Shown here piece after piece: positions 1 to 12,475 of a DNA stretch of 64,000 nt. Numbering within the stretch: position 1 is the first letter of the stretch; every line of letters begins with the position of its first letter. The notes under the pieces were generated by a model that worked only from the letters and a program-made list of their open reading frames with translations, made no database searches and was not told where the DNA came from. Origin of the DNA: Fasciola hepatica (Eukaryota > Platyhelminthes > Trematoda > Plagiorchiida > Fasciolidae); NCBI GenBank assembly GCA_948099385.1, contig CANUEZ040000024.1, positions 27,749,001 to 27,813,000 of the forward strand, given 5' to 3'. Made by a program: the position numbers and the translations under genes.

Positions 1-64
1 GCCCGTGGGTGTTGGTCAAGTTTCTTGCTCAGGCCCTAGTTTATGAGGTGGTTTTAGGGTTAGT

Positions 65-515
65 TTGAATTCCTATAGAAATAGAGCTGATCCTCTGTTA
101 GCTCAGTTGAAGCAGAAGCAGGATGCCGAACCGTTAGAGTTGGAAAAGCAACGTATGTTGCCCGAGGTGAGGGATGGGACTGAAATGGCGAGACTACTTT
201 TGGCGCTAGCTGAGGACGAAGAAAACCTAGCCACCAGCGATGAAGTCAAGAGTGGAATAATGTGTTATGTTCCCCCCCCCCCCCAGATTGGCACACGATA
301 GGGCTAAAGAAAGCCTAAAGGATTTATATGGACAAGATCAGGTAGTGGCTTGTCCACTGACTGACGGCCCACTGCAAGGTTTGAAGCCTTTCGTTGAAGG
401 TTCAGATGTCTTGACCAAGTTGACATTGAAAATGCCCAACTTTGAAGTTGCACCCACACAGAAGAATTGCATGACAAACCTGAACTCACTACAGACTATG
501 GGACGGATTACTTGA
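65..515 (+). pseudogene. BEL/Pao gag relic
   Basis: Two forward frames meet at the C tract at 272-284. The second contains RAKESLKDLYGQ, matching RARKILRDLFGQ in the gag of the intact element in this window. The first is charged and helix-prone, like the region ahead of the gag core. Gag proteins of this family package the RNA and form the particle core. The frame break coincides with the homopolymer, which is a plausible slippage lesion. Downstream (about 515-1380) only scattered, unassignable fragments remain. Confidence 0.55.
272..284. repeat. Poly-C tract (C13)
   Basis: A run of thirteen C residues sits exactly where the gag relic changes frame. It may be a real slippage mutation or a sequencing length error. 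Confidence 0.9.
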
Positions 516-1379
516 GTGCTACCAGTGCTTCCCCAGGATTGGTGGACTGGGACCGTTGATGATATCTTGGGGATAGGGGATGAATCCAAGTTCCAAGACC
601 CGCAGTGCTTAATGTCCCGTGAGGCACGCAGTGCTTGAACTAGGCTTGGTAAACCGGCTGCCGATAGCATGGCTCAAGGGCATGTGCGATCATCGGATTG
701 AAGGAATTGTGTACAAAAACCGCACCCAGACGCGACACTGTTCACGCCAAACAGGGTAGCTCATGGTTGACCGCAGCTGATAGGCACTTGGTATGTAATG
801 GAATACTAGCACTTCGAGAATGTTAGCCTTTCTTGTCTCGTGGTATACCCGGTTATTCTAGGCTTGTTTTCGCGCCTCATATGTGGACATCCGTCTAGCA
901 ACCGCCCAGTTTCCAAACCATGTTAAGCATCAGGCTGTCTGAAACGGCAGCCCACCGCACAGCGTGGCGCACAGAAGCAACTTGCCGACCGGGTTATGCA
1001 TATTTTAACACAAGGGCTGCAGCTGGATAAGCTAAGTACGGACGATGCGGAAGAACCTGGCCAGTGTCCCAGTAATAGTACGACAGCTTTTAGAACAGAA
1101 TGTCGAGTCAGTTTGAGTGTGCTACCCGTACGAGTTGACGGACAGGGGGGGGGTCCGTGGAGACCTACGCTCCGCTGGACAGGGTCCGATGTGACTTTAT
1201 TACAAAACGACCTCATTGAGCTGGTGAGCCTGAAGGCATCCCCTACCTCTTTTCTGATTTTGGCCTAGGGTAGGACTACCACTCGGACTTCGGGAATAGC
1301 AGAGCCTTGACTGAACTCATTGTTGGGAGTTGATTTTGTGAGCATGTAAGGACCTTCAGTATTGATAGGCTACCAATTC

Positions 1380-2100
1380 AAGCAGCACACGACTGCCCAG
1401 ACGCGGAATTTCTATTCCGGCCTCACCTATATCTTGTCAAAAGACAGAATCTGGAAGGTTTGAGAGTACAAATCCTGATGGATGCTGACGTTCCAGAAGC
1501 ACACCTGGTACTACAACAAAGACGGCGTAAAAGAAAACAACCTCAAGCGATGCAGACGATTTTAGGATGAGACTAAAAGCGAAACATTAGCGAAACAGAT
1601 CGATCGGCTACACAACGCGGACTTCTGTGCTGGGGATGCATCGAAGACTCTTTTGCGTTAGGAGGCAAACAGGCTGTTGGTATGGCTGCCAGTGCCATAC
1701 ATCTGTTGGAGTGACCCTAAGAAGTTGCACTTCTGCGGAGGAATCCTGTGGCGATACTTCCAAATAATTATGTGTCGGCCAAAGAGAAGCTGAATGGCTT
1801 GAGGAAAACCATTACGCTTGACCCTAGATTCTTTGGTAAATACTCCACAATAACAGAGGTATATGTGTGCAAGGGCCACACCTAGTCAATGCCCGATATG
1901 CCGATAAAAAAAAAATTTGAACCTAAGTGGTACTTATCACCTCACTCAGCACTAAACCCTGAGAACCCTATCAAGTTGAGGGTGGTGTTTGACTGCGAGG
2001 CTGCATCTGGAGACTTTCAATGAATGATCACTTGCAGCAGGGACCAGAAACGAAAGCAATCCTAATTGGAGTGTTCCTTAATTTTCCAAAGGAACCGGTT
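1380..2100 (+). pseudogene. BEL/Pao protease-RT junction and RT N-terminal relic
   Basis: The motif DADVPEAHLVLQQR (about 1478-1522) matches GCDVPEAHWVLDQR of the intact element, which follows the retropepsin domain. Further on, NYVSAKEKLNGLRK resembles the pre-RT helix. LNPENPIKLRVVFDCEA (about 1953-2003) matches the RT entry motif NPKKPNKLRVVFDCAA. Several stops and frame changes separate these pieces. The retropepsin D-S/T-G itself is not recognisable in this copy. Confidence 0.8.
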
Positions 2101-2539
2101 GCATTAGCTGCGGACATTGAAGGACTGTCCATTCAGGTCCGAGAGTCGACAAGAGACGGAGGAGAACAGAGGCTCCTTTGGTTGGAAAATGGTCAACTAG
2201 GTGGTAATCTGGTCGAATACCAAATGAGTGCTGATCAGTTCTGAGCCACTTCCTCCCCATTCTGTGCGAATTTCGCGTCACGCCGCACGGCAGACGATTG
2301 GGGAGGATAGCAAGGGAATTACGTCCCCAGGGCCGAGTACGATAATTTCTGTGTAAGCGACCCTCTTGTGTCCTTGACTACGCTGGAAAACGCGAGTTCT
2401 GCTATTCAGATGAGTATTTTACTGTCACTTGGTGGCTTTTGACCTTGTAGGTGGGTGCGTACTCGCAAGGAGGTGCCGCATATTTTGCCGAAACCTGAGC
2501 TGGCCCATCGCACATTATAAATCGATGACTGCTCGCTAG

Positions 2540-3097
2540 GGACGGAGAGGACGTTGAGACTGGGGCGAAAGTCTACTGAAGACACGTTTCAGTTTTCATC
2601 TACGCGTAAAACCTGGAATAAGGCGTGGATTGGTGCCTATAGCGTCGTCGATGTTCGACCCACTGGGGTTAGTTTCGCCCTTCATTCTACCAGGCGAGGT
2701 GTTGCTGCAATCCCTGTGTTACTTACAGCTTGGTTTGGACGACCCGGTTAAAGAAAATTACCCACTCTGCTGGAATGAGTGGCTAAGGAGTGTGGAACAA
2801 CTTTGCACATCCAAAATTCAGCTTTGTGTTCTTAGAGGTGGCTCACTGAACGAAGGTGCCCTGCTTCGTGTGTTTTGTGCCGCTTGTGAAGTTGGCTATG
2901 GAGTGGCGCCGTATTCCAGAATGATTTCAAAGGACATAGCCCCCTTCTTTACCCCACTGTTCTCCAAACCAAAGGCAGCTCCACTGAAGACCGTAACGAT
3001 TCCTCGACTGGAGTTAGTCACGACAAGACTGGCCGTTAGAGTCCCTCGGAATCTTGTAGAAGAAACTCGAATCAAATTTGATAAGACTTACTGCTGA
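2540..3097 (+). pseudogene. BEL/Pao RT C-terminus and RNase H relic
   Basis: ERTLRLGRKSTEDTFQF is followed, after a frame change, by SSMFDPLGLVSPFILPGE. These match the Pao RT/peptidase-A17 region (ERTLGIQWDAETDDFVF, SSLFDPLGFVSPWLLPGK). The same frame, open from 2630 to 3097, continues into VFCAACEVGYGVAPYSR and KAAPLKTVTIPRLELV, the RNase H-like segment. The catalytic Asp seen as FSDAS in the intact copy reads FCAAC here, so the enzyme would be inactive. The RT palm with YVDD, which should lie at about 2200-2540, is too decayed to read. Confidence 0.85.
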
Positions 3098-3399
3098 ACG
3101 GACTCTGCTATTGTTCTGCACTACGTCAACAATATTAGACGAGATTTAGTACCTACGTTGCGAATCGTTTCGCTGAAATCCACCAGTGGTCTGGACCCTG
3201 GGAGTGGCGTCCTGTCATATCGGAAGCTGATCCTGCAGACTTGGTAACAAGGGGAACAACAACACTGAATGATATTAACTGCTGATCTGAGGGCCCTAAT
3301 TTGCTAATGAACGACGAAGCCTTATGACCGACCAGTCTTAATGTTACTACAAAGCCGTAGAACGAGGAGTTGAAACAGCCTCCGTGCACTGCTCTCACA

Positions 3400-4360
3400 A
3401 TGTTGCAGGATACGTGCAGGGACGCACTTACGGCAAGGTACTCCTGTTGGTTTCACTTAATGAGAACGGCAGCTTGGCTAACTCGTTTTAAAACACATAT
3501 AGCAGTCATGAGAGGCGGCCGCACAGATCTAGGGCTGAAAAATGGGCCGTTGACACTGTGCCATATTGCTTAAATGGAGAAAATTGCTATTCTGGTTGTG
3601 CAAGGTAATGCCTATGGCAAAGGGTTAAAAGAACTACGAGACAGGAATGTTAACCTGTGCCCTAACAGATCTCCGGTGAATAAGGCGCTTTTGAAACTTG
3701 ATCAACTTCTATCAAATGGACTGGTTTTTGTTGGCAGACGAATGAACTACTCCAATCAGCCCAAAGGCGCGACACATTCGGTGATAATACCCAAGGCACA
3801 CCCGGTTACGGACTCGATGATCCGGTGGTATCACACAATGGAAGGACACGCAGGACTATCTCAAATACTCACGGGACTTTGCAAAAGGTTTTGGGCAGTA
3901 CAGCGGGGAGCTGTCGCCAAGCGTGTATTTGGAGGATGTCGGAAATTCCGGAAGCACTTGGCAGTCGCAGACAAAGAGATGATGGCTCCCCTGCCATCCA
4001 TTAGAGTCCAACAAGGTTGGTTTACCCTCAGGTACGTCGGAATAGATTATTTTTGTCCATTTTTCAGTTGAACATGGGCACAGCATAGAGAAGCGATATG
4101 GATGCATCCTCACCTGCTTTCGAATGCATGCGGTACATATTGAAGTTTCTTGTTATATAAACACGGATTCACTCATTGTGACACTACTGCGTTTCATGTC
4201 GAGGAGAGGGGCGCCGTCCGAGATTTCTGGTGGTTATGCGATCAGCGGCCGACGTTTGATATTTCGTTTCAGTGTTCTCGTTTGCTACCGACGTCAGGTC
4301 ACGGAAAGAGACCAGAGCGAGTTGAAGCAGTAAGGCTCGCTTTCAGGTCGTGATTGGTAG
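3400..4360 (+). pseudogene. BEL/Pao integrase relic
   Basis: WLTRFKTHIAVMRG (about 3474-3515) matches the pre-integrase linker of the intact copy. The frame at 3574-4071 then carries HTMEGHAG and a degenerate HHCC zinc-binding domain, ending YVGIDYFCPFF, which corresponds to the first catalytic Asp motif GLDYFGP. After a stop, IEKRYGCILTCF and HAVHIEV continue the core in another frame (about 4085-4150). The remaining catalytic residues are not identifiable. In this copy the linker upstream of WLTRF reads YSCWFHLMRTAA with no stop, which helps in judging the frame break at 45189 in the young element. Confidence 0.85.
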
Positions 4361-4610
4361 CTTGTACAAAGGTGAGCAAAATAAGGGAGACGATTAGAGT
4401 ATCAAGAAGAAATGGGCCAAGGTGGCTTCAGTTGATCGAATGGGGAACAGCGGTTTGGGGGTGCGACGATGAAGACAGTATTCCGGTCAAGTGTCTTAGT
4501 GCCACAACACTATTTTCAGTGGCCTGGTCAGCACCTCCATTTTGCCCATTGCTTACTCACGTATTTGCCATAACAACTCCAGAACTCAGCGTACCACCTC
4601 AGTTTTAGGG

Positions 4611-7600
4611 CGAAGAACATTTGGGAACTTCACTTCCATCCTTCTTGACACCACGTCAAGGGTGGCCGGCCCCAAACTGATTTACAGCTCGGCCGTCATA
4701 TTTTTTGTGGGAGAATTAGGCTACTGTCTGAGTTTTAACGTATGCTTCAGGTTTAATTTAGTATCTGCCTCCATTTTTGAGACCCTGGGTTTGCCATTTA
4801 CTGCAAGTCCGTAGAAATGCCAAAATCTCCAATGCCTTCCAGCCTTTTCTCAAATCTTAACTTCATTCTGCGGATCTCAACCTCCTCTTCGGATACTGAA
4901 GGTTCGCCTCTCATCAGTGGCTTCTCGGACTCAGGAGGACAAACTAAGGGTACGCAGCAAAACAAACAATACCTTGCAGATTATGAGTCATAACTTGCTC
5001 ACGACTAAATTTCCATTAATCAGCAACGGAAGGACTTAAAGCATGAAGAACCGATTCACCTCTGAGCTGCCAAACGGTTCATGATACGAAAGTATTTTCC
5101 ATGAATTCAACAAGAAAAGAGTTTTCACAGTGTTTTACTTTCGCAGCGAGCTTCAACACTACTCCGAACACTGCTTTTGGTCGACTTCACTCGGTAATTC
5201 TGCGACAGTTGACGGCTTCAGTATTGTTGTACAGCCGTTTGTCAGTGTTTATTCTGGAGGGTCTGTGTATGAGCTACTCTTAATACGGTGTATTCATCGC
5301 TAGTTGTGCCTCGTCAAGCAGATCCTCTACGAAGCCCGCCAAATCAGTAAATCCTCCGAAGTCGATAATCTAACCGAGGCCAAGCCCCCCTACAGAGAAC
5401 AGACGTCAAACCCTTGAAGCTATAGCAATCACGCCGTACCAGAAAAGCAATCAGTAAGAAGTCCATGAGAGCCGACCTCGAATGTGGGCTCACACTGCAG
5501 TAGTGTCCAAAATTATAGTTATTTGTAACACGGGCGAAAAGGGATAATAAACGGTAGTCAGAGCAATGTGTTCAGTTTCAGGTGTCAAGGAGACACTGTG
5601 GTCAGCTGTGAAAAAGAAGATATAGAGTGCATCTTATTCAGCAGCGTATAATGCCAGACAGACTCCACAGAATTAGGAACCAAGCAGCCCCATAAGGTAG
5701 GGAAAGGAGGTTTGAGACAAGCTCGAACATCTTTGTTCTCACAGGGCCATACTTAACGATCGGCACGGAGTTTCAGGGTAATGCAAACGATGGGGGCTTT
5801 AAAAGGTTGTGGTGAAAGAACATAAGGCGTAACACAGGGGAAAAATGGGTCAGAAAATTTCGGTATAAAAGTCACGCACTATAAAACCATGGTTGTTTGG
5901 CTATCTCTCATTTGGGCCCCAACTTTTGGGGAAAAATTTCACATAACCCAACCAACCCTGCACTCAGAAGCACCGGACTCGAGTTTCGCTGTTGTTGAAG
6001 CCCACGAGTGCCGCCTGTTCTCCGCCGCACCCAGAATGCAAACTCGGCCTTTTCACCCCAAAGGCCCGTGTGTCACTACTGCACCACCCCGCTCCATAGA
6101 AGACCTGAGTTGGCGGAAGGCTTTCGGCTAGAGTTAACGTAGATTATGACTCGGCCTCCGTTTGAAGCTGTTTGGCATTTCTGGCAGCCATAGAGGACAA
6201 CTTCTGGAGAAGCTTAAATTCAGATGATTCGAATCGGCTGGAAGAGGAGCAGCTGGCGCAGTGGTTGCGCTCAAACCTTTGATGTGAATTGGCCCGTGTC
6301 CAAACCCTAGGTGCGGTGGAGGCTGAGCAACAATGATAAGATTTACCAACGGCAAAACTCGAGTCCAGTGCATTCGCCTGCGGGGCTGATTGTACGGTGT
6401 GAGGTCTATGCGTGAAAGGTATGGACCAAGAGACAGCTGCTTAAGCAGATTATCATCAATCCTACAAGCTGCTTGCAAGTGATTGTGGGATGTATGCAAA
6501 GCCATATTCAACCGGGAGAGGAAGTCCCTGTCGCGCTGATGTTGACGATAAAGGACAATGGATTATTTCCTGGTCGTCATTTTCAGCTTGTTCCATGTTT
6601 GAGCACCTTGGAGTTAGACAGTGAGAGGGACTAGGTTGGGAAGGAGAGTGGGATACTTGATTTGAAGATTCCTTGATATATCTGATTTTCTTGGCTAGGT
6701 GAGAAGAGACGTTTATGTGCTGCGCTCCTATGGGCGTGTCGATTGAGCCTGTCATCTGACGCAGCGGTCAAAAGTTTGTAATCCATACACATCCAAAATT
6801 ATCCTTCTTTCAAAAAATGACTAAGGTTTTGAATACCAACCAGATGGCAAGGAGTGCTCCAGAGGAAATTCCGACTGCCCCTGCGCTGGTTGCACTTTCT
6901 GGGAGAAAAATGACAGAGGTTGAGGTCCGCCAAGTGCTTCTCAGTGTAGAACTGCATCAGCCGCCCTGATGGACGCTTCTTTGTTGATAATCATCTCAAC
7001 GACCTGGTCGTTACCGATATGGTGCATTGCAACGGCATCAAATGTGCACCGTTGGAGTTGTTGAGAGCTAACTCTACTTTGAGAGTAAACTAAACAACAT
7101 CGGATTCGGGTTTGAGAAGGTTGGTTACATGTGGGAAAATAGAAGCTTAACAGTGGATCAAACAGTGACGGCAGTTAACACGTCCAAGGAACGACGTAGT
7201 CGTGTGATGGTCTCCGGAGTGGGAAAGGGAAGAATAATGTGAACTTTGCCTGCACCGGGAGTGGTGGCATTTTCATCGACATATCGATCAAGAATTTCCA
7301 GAGAAGTAATTCCGAGAACGTTTTTCGTGATCGACTTGGACTTCACACTTCTGAAAACGTGTGTGCAGTTACCAGAGATGTACGACGTGCTCCTCTGGTA
7401 AGCTTGCAGCTGGAATGTCGTTTAAACAACCAAAGAAAATGCATGGTCATGTGAGACTTCGCCAGTAAAGAATTAAAGATTGCGCGTAGCCTTAAGAAAT
7501 TCGAAAGGCTTGCAAGCTAGCTCCAGAGGTTCGGAGGAAGTGACTTTGGTGGTTTTTGGAGTTTCCTCTTCCGCCACAGGGGGGTGACTGCGAGCTCTTA

Positions 7601-9480
7601 CGAGATGAATGTGAGAAAATGTGGTCTCACTATGGAGGTTGCGTACTGAATCGCGTATGTGGGATGGGGTACCGGTCGAGAACGGTAATATCTTTCAGAG
7701 CACGATAGACTCTGCAGTGTCTACGATGGCTCGATGAATTCAAAGCCGTATGCGGGGACGATGATCATGGGTTGGACAAGGGTCAGTTTATCCCCGGTCT
7801 TACCATATGTTCGAGTTCAGAGCGTGTTTGTTCCACTTTTGTGATGAAAACGAAAAGGATAGAAATGCATGGGCTGAGGTTCAGTGACAATGCAATGAAT
7901 GAGGAACCTGATCTGTGAACTGGCAAGGTTTAGTGAGGCTCTAAAAATCCTTTGGGAAGTCAGTGCAGAATAAGTTGGGAATTATTATTCAAAATCCAAG
8001 CGATTGCGCCCCTTGCCTATAGTGAACAAGTCTATCACAGAGTCCTCGAAATTGCTGTGTTTCGGTTCAATCAACAAACCAGTATATTACGGGAAACTTG
8101 CACCGAATATGGGATGCGTACATTATCCCGGAAGAAGTTCCATTCCACATTTCTCTGGACGCCCAGGTCAGGTGTGAACTACTGCTAATCAAAACTTGAT
8201 ATTAATGTGCCGTTCTCAGTTCGGTACTTCAATTGAGGGTGCTATATTCATTAACGTTTAAGCCGTGAAATGACACTGATTTCAGCGCTGGTGTCGGTGG
8301 TGTGCTAAAGTCCCTTAGCCGGTCCACGGTATAGAATAGACCATTCGACCGTTGACAACAAGACACAGCCGTCGCCGTTGCGGGCTGGTCTGGTCGTTTG
8401 ACGTAGTGCTTTGTCATAAAACAGCTCGTTAAACTCACGGGCTTCTAGGCCGATTGTTCTACAATTTACGCAAAATACATGAGAGCGGCATGCGCGAGAC
8501 GTGCAACGAGGCTTAAGCGTGGAGGATTTGAACGAATGTCGTTGGTGGGCCATAGTCTTGTGCATAGCGCTCATCTGGCTGCATAATATGCGTACTCGTT
8601 ATCTGGGGTCGTCTAGTGAAATTTTGATATGCGGCTGAGTAGTTGGGGAACCTGAATAATTGGAAGCAGCGCCTCGACGACTGGGGTGGAAGAAACTGAT
8701 TTCGTGGCTGAAGTAGGTGGTTCCTTTTCCGGGGGTTTGATGAAGGGCTTCTTGTGCCAAGTGGCCGTGAACACGAATGACTGGATGCAAAGCATTCTAA
8801 TATTCGACCGGCCTGTTCAACTAGTTCGTGGTAACTACGGAAAATTTAGCATCCACATTGAACTGACTAAACAGTGCCGTGAGAGGCTGCAACAGCTCGG
8901 GCCATCAAGTGTGAAAACAATAGCTGGATTCATTAAAAAGCTCCAGGTGCAAAAGGAGCGGGAGTGGGATGAAGATTTTTGAAAGTAGGTATTGAAAGCT
9001 TGCACTTCTGTCCATTCCTGGATCTGGTCGATTTTCCAGGCTTTACAAGGATGATAAACAGAATGCCTGATTCTTAATGGTGAACACTGTAAACTCTTTC
9101 GTTTTGAACTAAGTAATACCTGAAACATCGAATTTGCTGGTTCTTCAGTCACAGTGCTCATGACTGTTGTCGCTTTTGATTCTTCTGATTCGTAAATCTG
9201 ACTTTGTGAGTGACGACAAGAGGTTAACTGCGGCTTAACAAGTGATGTCCACGGTGTTTTTACGGCAGCCAGTTGGATTTAACTCACCATATAAAGCCCG
9301 GAAATGGGGTCAGGAGCTTCCTGCGAACATCTGGGTGGTAGACTGAGCTTAAGTTGACCAAGTACACAGGTAAGCAACCGAGGAAGTTTTATGGGTACGT
9401 ACAAATGAGAAGGTAGAGAAAACTTGGGCCAGGCCAGCTATCAGCCGAGGATGGCACCATTAAGGAAAGTGGCATTATAG
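4611..9480. other. No recognised gene (about 4.9 kb)
   Basis: Only short open frames are present (up to about 125 codons), with no family motif that I recognise. The frames at 5889-6131, 6134-6511 (minus), 7952-8188 and 8686-8982 look like chance frames: they have no conserved neighbours and no domain signatures. I saw no LTR ends, terminal inverted repeats or tandem arrays. Very old transposon remains are possible. Confidence 0.6.
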
Positions 9481-9587
9481 CGGACAAGCTGGCTCTTGGT
9501 AACTTCATCCTTTGGCCGATACAGTTACTTATATGTGTTAGGAAAGAATATTTTCGGAAGAAAAGAGCGAAGGTTCACGGTATCAAA

Positions 9588-10505
9588 TCAAGATTGGTCA
9601 ATCAATATCGTAGTTGCAGTAATGCTGGGAACAGAGATTGAAGTTGGTTGTTCGTGGCTAGGAAAATTTGGTGCGAAAAGTACAACCAGGGTGGGTTGGC
9701 TGCTTCCTGTCGCGACTGAAAGTTCACGGTCGAGGTCACCTTGTTTTTGTCTCCTATTTTCCGATCGCTGCAAGGGTAGGTGCAGTGGTTTAGCAAATTG
9801 CTTGTGTGAACAAAGCGATGGATTTAACAGCCTCATTACCACTGCCCCTGCTGTCCCCAAAGTGATTTGACGAAGGATCCTCAAAAAATCCACAGGCACC
9901 TTGTAAATTATTTTGGAGGCCTCTTTGTCCACCCAGTGCCCTGTGTCGGCATGGAGCTCCACGACAGCACTAGTCACCATTCTTCTAGTTCCTGTCCGCA
10001 GCCAGGTTGGTTTGTGTTCCATGAGTCTTTGGGACAGTTGCCGTGTGGTTTTGCCTACGTAGCTCGCCGAACATGGGCAAACAAATAAATAGGTTATCAT
10101 GGAACAGGAAAGGACGGGCATTTTGTCTTGGAGATTTAGAGAAACTTTTGACCGGCTAGCAAAGTGAGCGCGTAGAATAGCTGTGGGAAACGTACGTTTG
10201 ATTGCACCCCATGGCCGCCGAACTAGCAGTCCGCATTTAACACCTTCCTCGAAGAGAAGTTGCATGCTCAATTTTTTCCTCTTGATGGTCACTATCAATG
10301 GTAGCTTGGGTAGTTCCGAAGTAATCTTTTGAATGAAAAATTCTGGGTATTGGTTGTTTAGTGACGTTTGTCTTATGCGATGTAATTCCTCACTCGCTGT
10401 TTCCGCGGAGCTGATCTCTCGTTTGCGAGACGCTAGGGACCGGACTAGGCTATGTTTGCGTCTTAGAGGCACAAAGCTGGCAAAATGTATGTACTGGTCT
10501 GTCAA
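9588..10505 (-). pseudogene. Penelope-like RT C-terminus plus GIY-YIG endonuclease
   Basis: This is a 305-codon open frame. It begins with TDQYIHFASF and RKHSLVRSLASR, the conserved thumb/linker after the Penelope RT palm. Residues about 140-175 hold YLFVCPCSASYVGKTTRQLS followed by R and EH, a GIY-YIG nuclease core: YLF in place of GIY, SYVG for YIG, and the catalytic Arg and Glu present. LLNPSLCSHKQF then matches the usual C-terminal tail. The frame has no independent start of its own; it is the surviving 3' part of a longer broken ORF whose upstream frame carries YRRPTL just before the ATG. Family is confident; activity is unlikely. Confidence 0.85.
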
Positions 10506-10519
10506 TGTTGGCCTACGAT

Positions 10520-11560
10520 AGATGCACAGGACGAGCGTCTAGACCTCGCTTTTCGTAAGGTTTGCATCCAAAAAATGAAAGTTACCCCCTAATTCCACTT
10601 CGAATGTGAAACTGAGCACACAGCGAGCCTGGTTAAAACTTTCCACTAGCTCATCCAAGTGAACATAATTGTCAATCATAATGAAAATGCCGTCCACATA
10701 CCCGCAGTAAGTGGGCAGTCTTTCTGTGTCTTTGAGTACCCCATTTATGAGTTGGACACCTAAAAAGCTGGAAAAATCTATGCACTCAGGCGGGTTTAAT
10801 TATGGATCGTAGCAGGTCTCAACCCGCAAGAGTGCAAGGGCGATGATTCACCTGGGGTCAGGACGTTCGTGCTCACCCTTGTCCCGGCGCCAGGTCCCAG
10901 ATACGAGTCCATAGCGACCCCATCAGTTTGTCGGTAAGGCTTAGTGTTGAAGCCCGACTGGACATTTAGGTCTCATCGTAGTAGTATTTTTTCAAGATTG
11001 GCCACAGGATCACCGACGCCTTTTTTGTCTTTGACTATATAATTACACAAATATATAATAATTTTTGGAAGTGAGACGCTCACAAATGGTGACGTAACAT
11101 CCATAGATGCCCTCTTGAGTCCTGTCGTACATCGCTCTTTCGTTAGTTCTACGAAGTGAAGTGTATCATCAAGGCTGTGCCGAGAAATGCTTCAGCGCAC
11201 TCGACCCAGTATATTGACGGGCCGAAGGGCAGTAGTATGATAGGGAGAAGTGCTTACATCAAATATCGGTCTTAATGTACTCCGATTGATGTATCTTCGG
11301 TAAGCCGTACTGACGTGGAATACTAGTGCCCGTAGGTCGTAACTGTTCACAAGTGCCATTCTAAATACAATTCTGATTTTTAATTAGACCCAGAGCGGCA
11401 GTAAGTTGTTCTTTCACTGTCTTGGTTCTGTCATTCTCTCCTTTGGATCCTGTAAATTTCGTCGAGTTACTTAGAATGATATTCACTCTATCAGTGAAGT
11501 CTGAGAGATTCATTAGCATAACTGCGAAGCTTTCGTTAGGTCCTGTCAATAACAACGTCT
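10520..11560 (-). pseudogene. Penelope-like RT core relic with YVDG
   Basis: The frame at 11361-11555 contains LLTGPNESFAVMLMNLSDF, matching the Penelope motif that starts with KPDKG and ends in a short acidic-aromatic segment. Below it, decayed frames include KIIIYLCNYIVKD, QTDGVAM and YCGYVDGIFIMIDNY. The catalytic YVDD box therefore reads YVDG at 10689-10700, having lost its second Asp. At least four frame changes are needed to follow the domain, so it cannot encode an active polymerase. Confidence 0.8.
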
Positions 11561-11632
11561 TTAACCCCCTCTTAGAACTCTTAACACTTCCCCGTATCGG
11601 TTACTGACAATGGTTCTAAAATTCTTCCGAGC

Positions 11633-12052
11633 TCAACGATATTGATGAGAACAGTCAACAAGTGAGTATTGTAAATCTTGAATCGCCTCTCGTGATGTCG
11701 CTGTTAATAAACGAATCTGAGGGCATAACTTTTCAAACTGCACTTCTACATCTAATTGCTCATTCCTCAGCGTTGGACAAAAGAAACCCAAACCTAGTGG
11801 AAACGCTTCCAGAAGTGATGCATCCCTAAACACACCAGAAAGGTGGTATACATGCCGCTCCGGATTCGTTGGGAGGTTAGTCCGTGGTTTTGACTCGTTT
11901 GTGGTGTCCTGTAGCTTGATTGTCTTCCTATCCATCCGTTTTGTGATCATATCATCAGCAAAAAGCTCATGTCGGATGCGTTGATGTTCGTCTAGGCCAC
12001 CGATAACAAGTCTTTGCTGTGCGCTGTGTCCTCCAAATTGATGGGCTTTCAT
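11633..12052 (-). pseudogene. Penelope-like N-terminal region
   Basis: A 139-codon minus frame contains HVYHLSGVFRDASLLEAF, then GLGFFCPTLRNEQLDVEVQF, which resembles the conserved 'N-L-S ... L ... GLGF' block found ahead of RT in Penelope-like elements. It lies just upstream, in the minus sense, of the RT fingers, in the expected order. The ATG used by the frame is not necessarily the original start; the conserved block begins about 65 codons in. Confidence 0.65.
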
Positions 12053-12475
12053 TCTTAGAATATCTATTCAGTTTCTCGCTCGGCGTTTTAGAGTACCTGA
12101 ATCTGGTATCATTCGAACACGCCTCACTGGTTTCCAATAGGTCTCCTGAAATTCGTTTGTTCCAAGCAGCAGTGAAGACATTTGATCGTTGTTCTCATTT
12201 CCGTAAGACTGACCTCAAAGCGCAAGATGACTATTTAGCTCTTTGACAGCCAGTTCAATCAATCCTTATTTGATACTGCAAACACTTTTCCTTTTCTTCC
12301 GAAAGCATAATTTCCCATCACATACATGTAATTGTTATAGCCAGAGGATGAAGTTACCGGAGGCTGGCTTGTCTGCTATAGTGCCCTCTCCTATAATGCA
12401 ATGGGATGGCTCGGTGAATTACACAGTTACACCACTGTCACCGACGAACAGGCCTAATTAGACGCTCTGAATGAC

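Larger units (their letters stand above)
1..4610 (+). mobile_element. Decayed BEL/Pao LTR retrotransposon, plus strand
   Basis: Pieces of a BEL/Pao Gag-Pol polyprotein follow one another in the correct order in all three forward frames: gag, protease-to-RT linker, RT, RNase H, and integrase. I recognised them by aligning each piece by eye to the intact element at 41071-47745. Frames change every 100-300 bases and stops are frequent, so this is an old copy. No clear LTR is visible at its right end, and the left end lies at or beyond the window edge. Order and orientation are well supported; the outer boundaries are approximate. Confidence 0.85.
9588..12052 (-). mobile_element. Penelope-like element, decayed
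   Basis: Reading the minus strand from about 12050 down to 9588 gives, in order, the Penelope N-terminal region, RT fingers, RT palm, and a C-terminal GIY-YIG endonuclease. This is the standard order for endonuclease-containing Penelope-like elements. RT segments are split by frameshifts, whereas the last 305 codons remain open. No terminal repeats were recognised. Penelope elements copy themselves by target-primed reverse transcription using the GIY-YIG nuclease. Confidence 0.85.

Noticed and set aside
9496..9870. Plus-strand 124-codon frame over the Penelope GIY-YIG region
   Set aside because: Antisense to a recognised domain and without a motif of its own.
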